This document shows, in pieces, positions 6,807 through 9,094 of a stretch of DNA of 9,094 nucleotides. The stretch's first letter is position 1. Each line of letters begins with the position of its first letter. The stretch covers positions 14,731 through 23,824 of the forward strand of contig DIVG01000062.1 in the NCBI GenBank assembly GCA_002422425.1. Reading direction: 5' to 3'. The notes under the pieces are model-generated. The model saw only the letters and a program-made list of their open reading frames with translations. It was not told the DNA's origin and did not search any database. The DNA comes from Akkermansiaceae bacterium UBA6138. GTDB lineage: Bacteria > Verrucomicrobiota > Verrucomicrobiia > Verrucomicrobiales > DEV007. Position numbers and translations under genes: made by a program.

Positions 6807-7532
6807 ATGAAGAAAACCCGCGTCCTGGTTCTGATTATTGCCTTCTCCGGATCCTGCCTCAGGGCGGAGGAACTCCCGTCAGGTGAAGATTTTCCGGAAG
6901 CCCTCTCGGGAAATGACTTTGCCGCGCTGCGGCAGACGAGCCCCTTCACCAGAGTCCTCAGCCTGCCTGCGACCTATGCGTTGCGCGGTGTCGCGACGAT
7001 CAATAACCAGCAGGTCGCCACCCTGTATAACCGCGAGACAAAAAAGTCGATCCTGGTGACTCCGAACGGCGAAAACGACGCCGGTATCGCGCTTGTTGAG
7101 GTCACGCCCGCCTCCGATCTCGAGGGCGTCGCCGCCACGATCTCCTTCGCCGGCGACGAGGCGGAACTGAAGTATGAATTAAGTCAGATTTTCCCGCAGC
7201 CACGGCCTCCCGGAGCCGGAAAAGGCGGGGAGGGCAAAGAGGGTGAGCGCCGCGGGCCGTCTCCCCAGGATATCGAGCGATTTAAAGCTCTCCCCGAGGA
7301 AAAACAGGCAAAACTCCGCGACTACATCGGCCACGTCATGAGGAACTATCCTGAAATGTCCCGCGAAGAAAAGGGAAACCTCATCCGCGGGGCGATGATC
7401 CGTCTCACCGACGGCCGGGATATCGAGGTCCCGTCGGCCCCGCCCCCCGGAAAGGGAGGAAGTGGCGGTGACCAACGCTCTCCGGGGAAAGGCGAGGGAC
7501 GTGAGCGCGGCGAGAGCCGCGAACGTCGCTGA
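6807..7532 (+). CDS. Exported protein with possible GspC/PilP-like domain and basic tail
   Basis: The 241-residue product starts with a signal peptide or membrane anchor (MKKTRVLVLIIAFSGSCLRA, possible cleavage after Ala20). Residues about 38-115 are beta-rich, with YALRGVATINNQQVATLYNR, then KKSILV and LEGVAATISFAGDEAELKYEL. The order 'L.G....n....A.l.......i.v' recalls the small beta domain of GspC (HR) and PilP, which binds the secretin. This is suggested by pattern and position as third gene after GspL-like and GspM-like, not proven. A charged helical segment at about 152-206 (SPQDIERFKALPEEKQAKL, then YPEMSREEKGNLIRG) is followed by a Gly/Arg/Pro-rich basic tail. The gene lies 37 bases after the GspM-like gene without a clear Shine-Dalgarno, is probably cotranscribed, and ends 8 bases from the convergent HEAT gene. 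Confidence 0.55.
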   Translation: MKKTRVLVLIIAFSGSCLRAEELPSGEDFPEALSGNDFAALRQTSPFTRVLSLPATYALRGVATINNQQVATLYNRETKKSILVTPNGENDAGIALVEVTPASDLEGVAATISFAGDEAELKYELSQIFPQPRPPGAGKGGEGKEGERRGPSPQDIERFKALPEEKQAKLRDYIGHVMRNYPEMSREEKGNLIRGAMIRLTDGRDIEVPSAPPPGKGGSGGDQRSPGKGEGRERGESRERR

Positions 7533-7540
7533 GGACCGAA

Positions 7541-9094
7541 TCACGGGGCCGCGAGGCGAATCGCTCCGATATCCATCATCCGCGGCTGCACCCGCTCGCC
7601 GGCGGTGAGCATGAAATAGTAGATCTTTCCCGCAACGAGATCGACCGGTTCAGCAAGGCGGACAGGGACGAACTCCTCAAGGGTCGGGGTCGCCTTCGAC
7701 TCCCCGGAGAGCGTTTTTCCGTCGAGGTAAACAAGGAACTGGCTCGGCTGGTCGTGCAGTGAAGCCTGATCGATCTCAACGTGGTAGCTGCCTGTCTCGG
7801 TGACCTTGAAAGTCCAGATGAACCAGGCTTCGGGAGAAGTCCAACCCGAGAGAGAAAAGAGGAAGGAATTCGTGGCAGCGCCCCGCATGTCGCCCTGCAC
7901 CCGGGCCTTGTTGCCTTTAATCTCTCCGCCGGGCTTCAGCTCGACCATGCCTGATATCGCTTTCTCCATGTTTGAAGCAACACTTTTGGCGAGGCTGCCA
8001 TAGGTAGGGTGATCACCCCACTCTTTCAGGAGGGCAAGCGATTCGCTACCGGGATACTCGACGATAGCAGTGACAAGCCGGTTCACGTCAGCTTGCGAGC
8101 GGATCATCCCGAAAGCCTTGCGCCAGAGATCGACCCGCTCGTCGAGCGGCTCGGGACCGGGCAAAATGGCGAGCCGGACGTAAGCCCGCTCAGCGGCCGA
8201 GCGCAGCGGCGTATCCCCGGCGGCCAGGATGATCTTCTCGACGTCCGCAATGACGGAACGGTTCGGCCAGCTGAGGTAGGCGGTCATCGCATCCCCCTGG
8301 TATTCCTGATCGCTTTTCTCCTGATAAACCGAGGCGAGGAGGGTTTTCACCTCTTCTCCCCCGAGTGACCCGAGGATACGAAAGAGACTTTTCCTTTCAT
8401 TCCCGGTAGTCGTTGGAACTCTTGCGAGGATCGAATCGATGATGGGCCCGGTATCGCCGCTCTTCCTCAGGATAGCGAGAACCGTATCTTCGAACGCTTT
8501 GCGCACCGGCAGAGTGTGATCCCCCCGGAGAGAACCGAGCAGCTCGTTGATGCTGTCGCTTGCGGCGAGAAGCCGGACGGCGTTCAGCAACTGCAACCGC
8601 TGCTCGTCCGAGGTGGCCGACTTGAAGGTATCAATAATTGTCGGCACAGCCGGCGTGTAGTTCCGCTCGGCGAGGGCACCGGAGAGGCGCGTGCGCAGGG
8701 GCAGCGTCGCCGCGACCTTAAGTTCTTCATGGACCTGCTCGCTGATCCCGGAGCCCTCCAGTTTCTCGATGACTTTAACGGCGTCACTTTTAAGGGAGGG
8801 CGAAGAATCAGGATCACCGAGAATCTTCACCGCGAGCGTGACATCGGCGCGCGTTCCGGTGGGAAACTCAGCCGAGGCAAGAGCGATCAGATGGGCCCTC
8901 TGAGCCTCGGCGTTTTTTTTCCGGACACTTGAAAAGATAAAAAAGAGAACGATTGCCGAGGCACAGCTGCCGATGATGAGCCACTTAATCCGACTGTTTT
9001 CCCGGGGTGCAGGGGACTTTCGCACGTTCGGTCGCCCCCCGGCGGAGGGAGCGGTGATCTGCCCGGTGCGGCCCCCTTTCTTGTCGGGGAGTCC
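7541..9094 (-). CDS. Membrane-anchored HEAT-repeat protein with C-terminal jelly-roll-like domain, 5'-truncated
   Basis: The frame is open from the right edge (base 9094) to TGA at 7543-7541, giving 517 visible residues. A GTG at 9025 could be a start, but the 23 codons before it have no stop and read as a plausible basic cytoplasmic tail (GLPDKKGGRTGQITAPSAGG), so the true start is probably outside. One membrane helix follows at visible residues 38-57 (WLIIGSCASAIVLFFIFSSV). Then come alpha-helical HEAT-type repeats of about 35 residues, for example TPAVPTIIDTFKSATSDEQRL and KSLFRILGSLGGEEVKTLLAS. From about 7945 down to 7541 the protein becomes beta-rich: WFIWTFKVTETGSYHVEIDQ, FLVYLDGKTLSG, and PVDLVAGKIYYFMLTAG. 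This pattern resembles the carbohydrate-binding-like jelly rolls attached to exported sulfatases and fucosidases of PVC bacteria. The ligand is unknown, and no catalytic motif is visible. Confidence 0.75.
   Translation of the reverse strand, partial: GLPDKKGGRTGQITAPSAGGRPNVRKSPAPRENSRIKWLIIGSCASAIVLFFIFSSVRKKNAEAQRAHLIALASAEFPTGTRADVTLAVKILGDPDSSPSLKSDAVKVIEKLEGSGISEQVHEELKVAATLPLRTRLSGALAERNYTPAVPTIIDTFKSATSDEQRLQLLNAVRLLAASDSINELLGSLRGDHTLPVRKAFEDTVLAILRKSGDTGPIIDSILARVPTTTGNERKSLFRILGSLGGEEVKTLLASVYQEKSDQEYQGDAMTAYLSWPNRSVIADVEKIILAAGDTPLRSAAERAYVRLAILPGPEPLDERVDLWRKAFGMIRSQADVNRLVTAIVEYPGSESLALLKEWGDHPTYGSLAKSVASNMEKAISGMVELKPGGEIKGNKARVQGDMRGAATNSFLFSLSGWTSPEAWFIWTFKVTETGSYHVEIDQASLHDQPSQFLVYLDGKTLSGESKATPTLEEFVPVRLAEPVDLVAGKIYYFMLTAGERVQPRMMDIGAIRLAAP

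Noticed and set aside
9023..9025. GTG as the true start of the HEAT-repeat gene
   Set aside because: The frame stays open and protein-like to the window edge, so a start beyond 9094 is more likely; it cannot be settled here.
1..9094. tRNA, rRNA, CRISPR array, insertion sequence or phage genes
   Set aside because: I saw no cloverleaf-like sequences, repeat-spacer pattern, transposase or integrase motifs, or terminal inverted repeats; nearly all of the window is accounted for by seven genes.

Overview
This GC-rich bacterial window is densely coded. It holds seven protein genes, two of them cut by the window edges, and no RNA genes, mobile elements or CRISPR arrays that I can see. The gene set suggests Verrucomicrobiota or a relative in the PVC group. 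The signs are a GspL/GspM/GspC-like secretion module, a HEAT-repeat protein ending in a jelly-roll domain of a type I associate with planctomycete and verrucomicrobial exported proteins, and mostly absent Shine-Dalgarno sites. That placement is an inference of moderate to low confidence.

Layout from left to right. (1) 1-2157, plus strand: the C-terminal 718 residues of a large TPR-repeat protein, with its start off the left edge. A perfect 9-bp hairpin directly follows its stop. (2) 2244-2768, minus strand: a compact RecO recombination mediator, convergent with the TPR gene. (3) 2839-3961, plus strand: peptide chain release factor 2 (prfB). It is divergent from recO across a 70-bp gap containing an imperfect palindrome, and it is split by the classic autoregulatory +1 frameshift at codon 25 (CTT TGA C). 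(4) 4011-4838, plus strand: a secreted C39-like (papain-fold) cysteine peptidase candidate. (5) 4978-7532, plus strand: a three-gene unit encoding a GspL-like protein (PilM-like plus PilN-like halves), a GspM/PilO-like protein, and an exported protein with a possible GspC/PilP-like domain. This resembles the inner-membrane assembly platform of a type II secretion or type IV pilus machine. (6) 7541-9094, minus strand: a membrane-anchored HEAT-repeat protein with a C-terminal jelly-roll-like domain. It is convergent with the secretion unit and continues past the right edge.

The central part is housekeeping (recO, prfB). The right half concerns the cell envelope: three proteins probably form an inner-membrane subcomplex, and the peptidase and HEAT protein are exported or anchored, though nothing here links them functionally to the machine. 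I found no clearly new system. The best points for a second look are the weakened stimulatory element at the prfB frameshift, the RecO lacking its zinc-finger region, and the GspL/M/C-like module separated from any secretin or ATPase gene in view.
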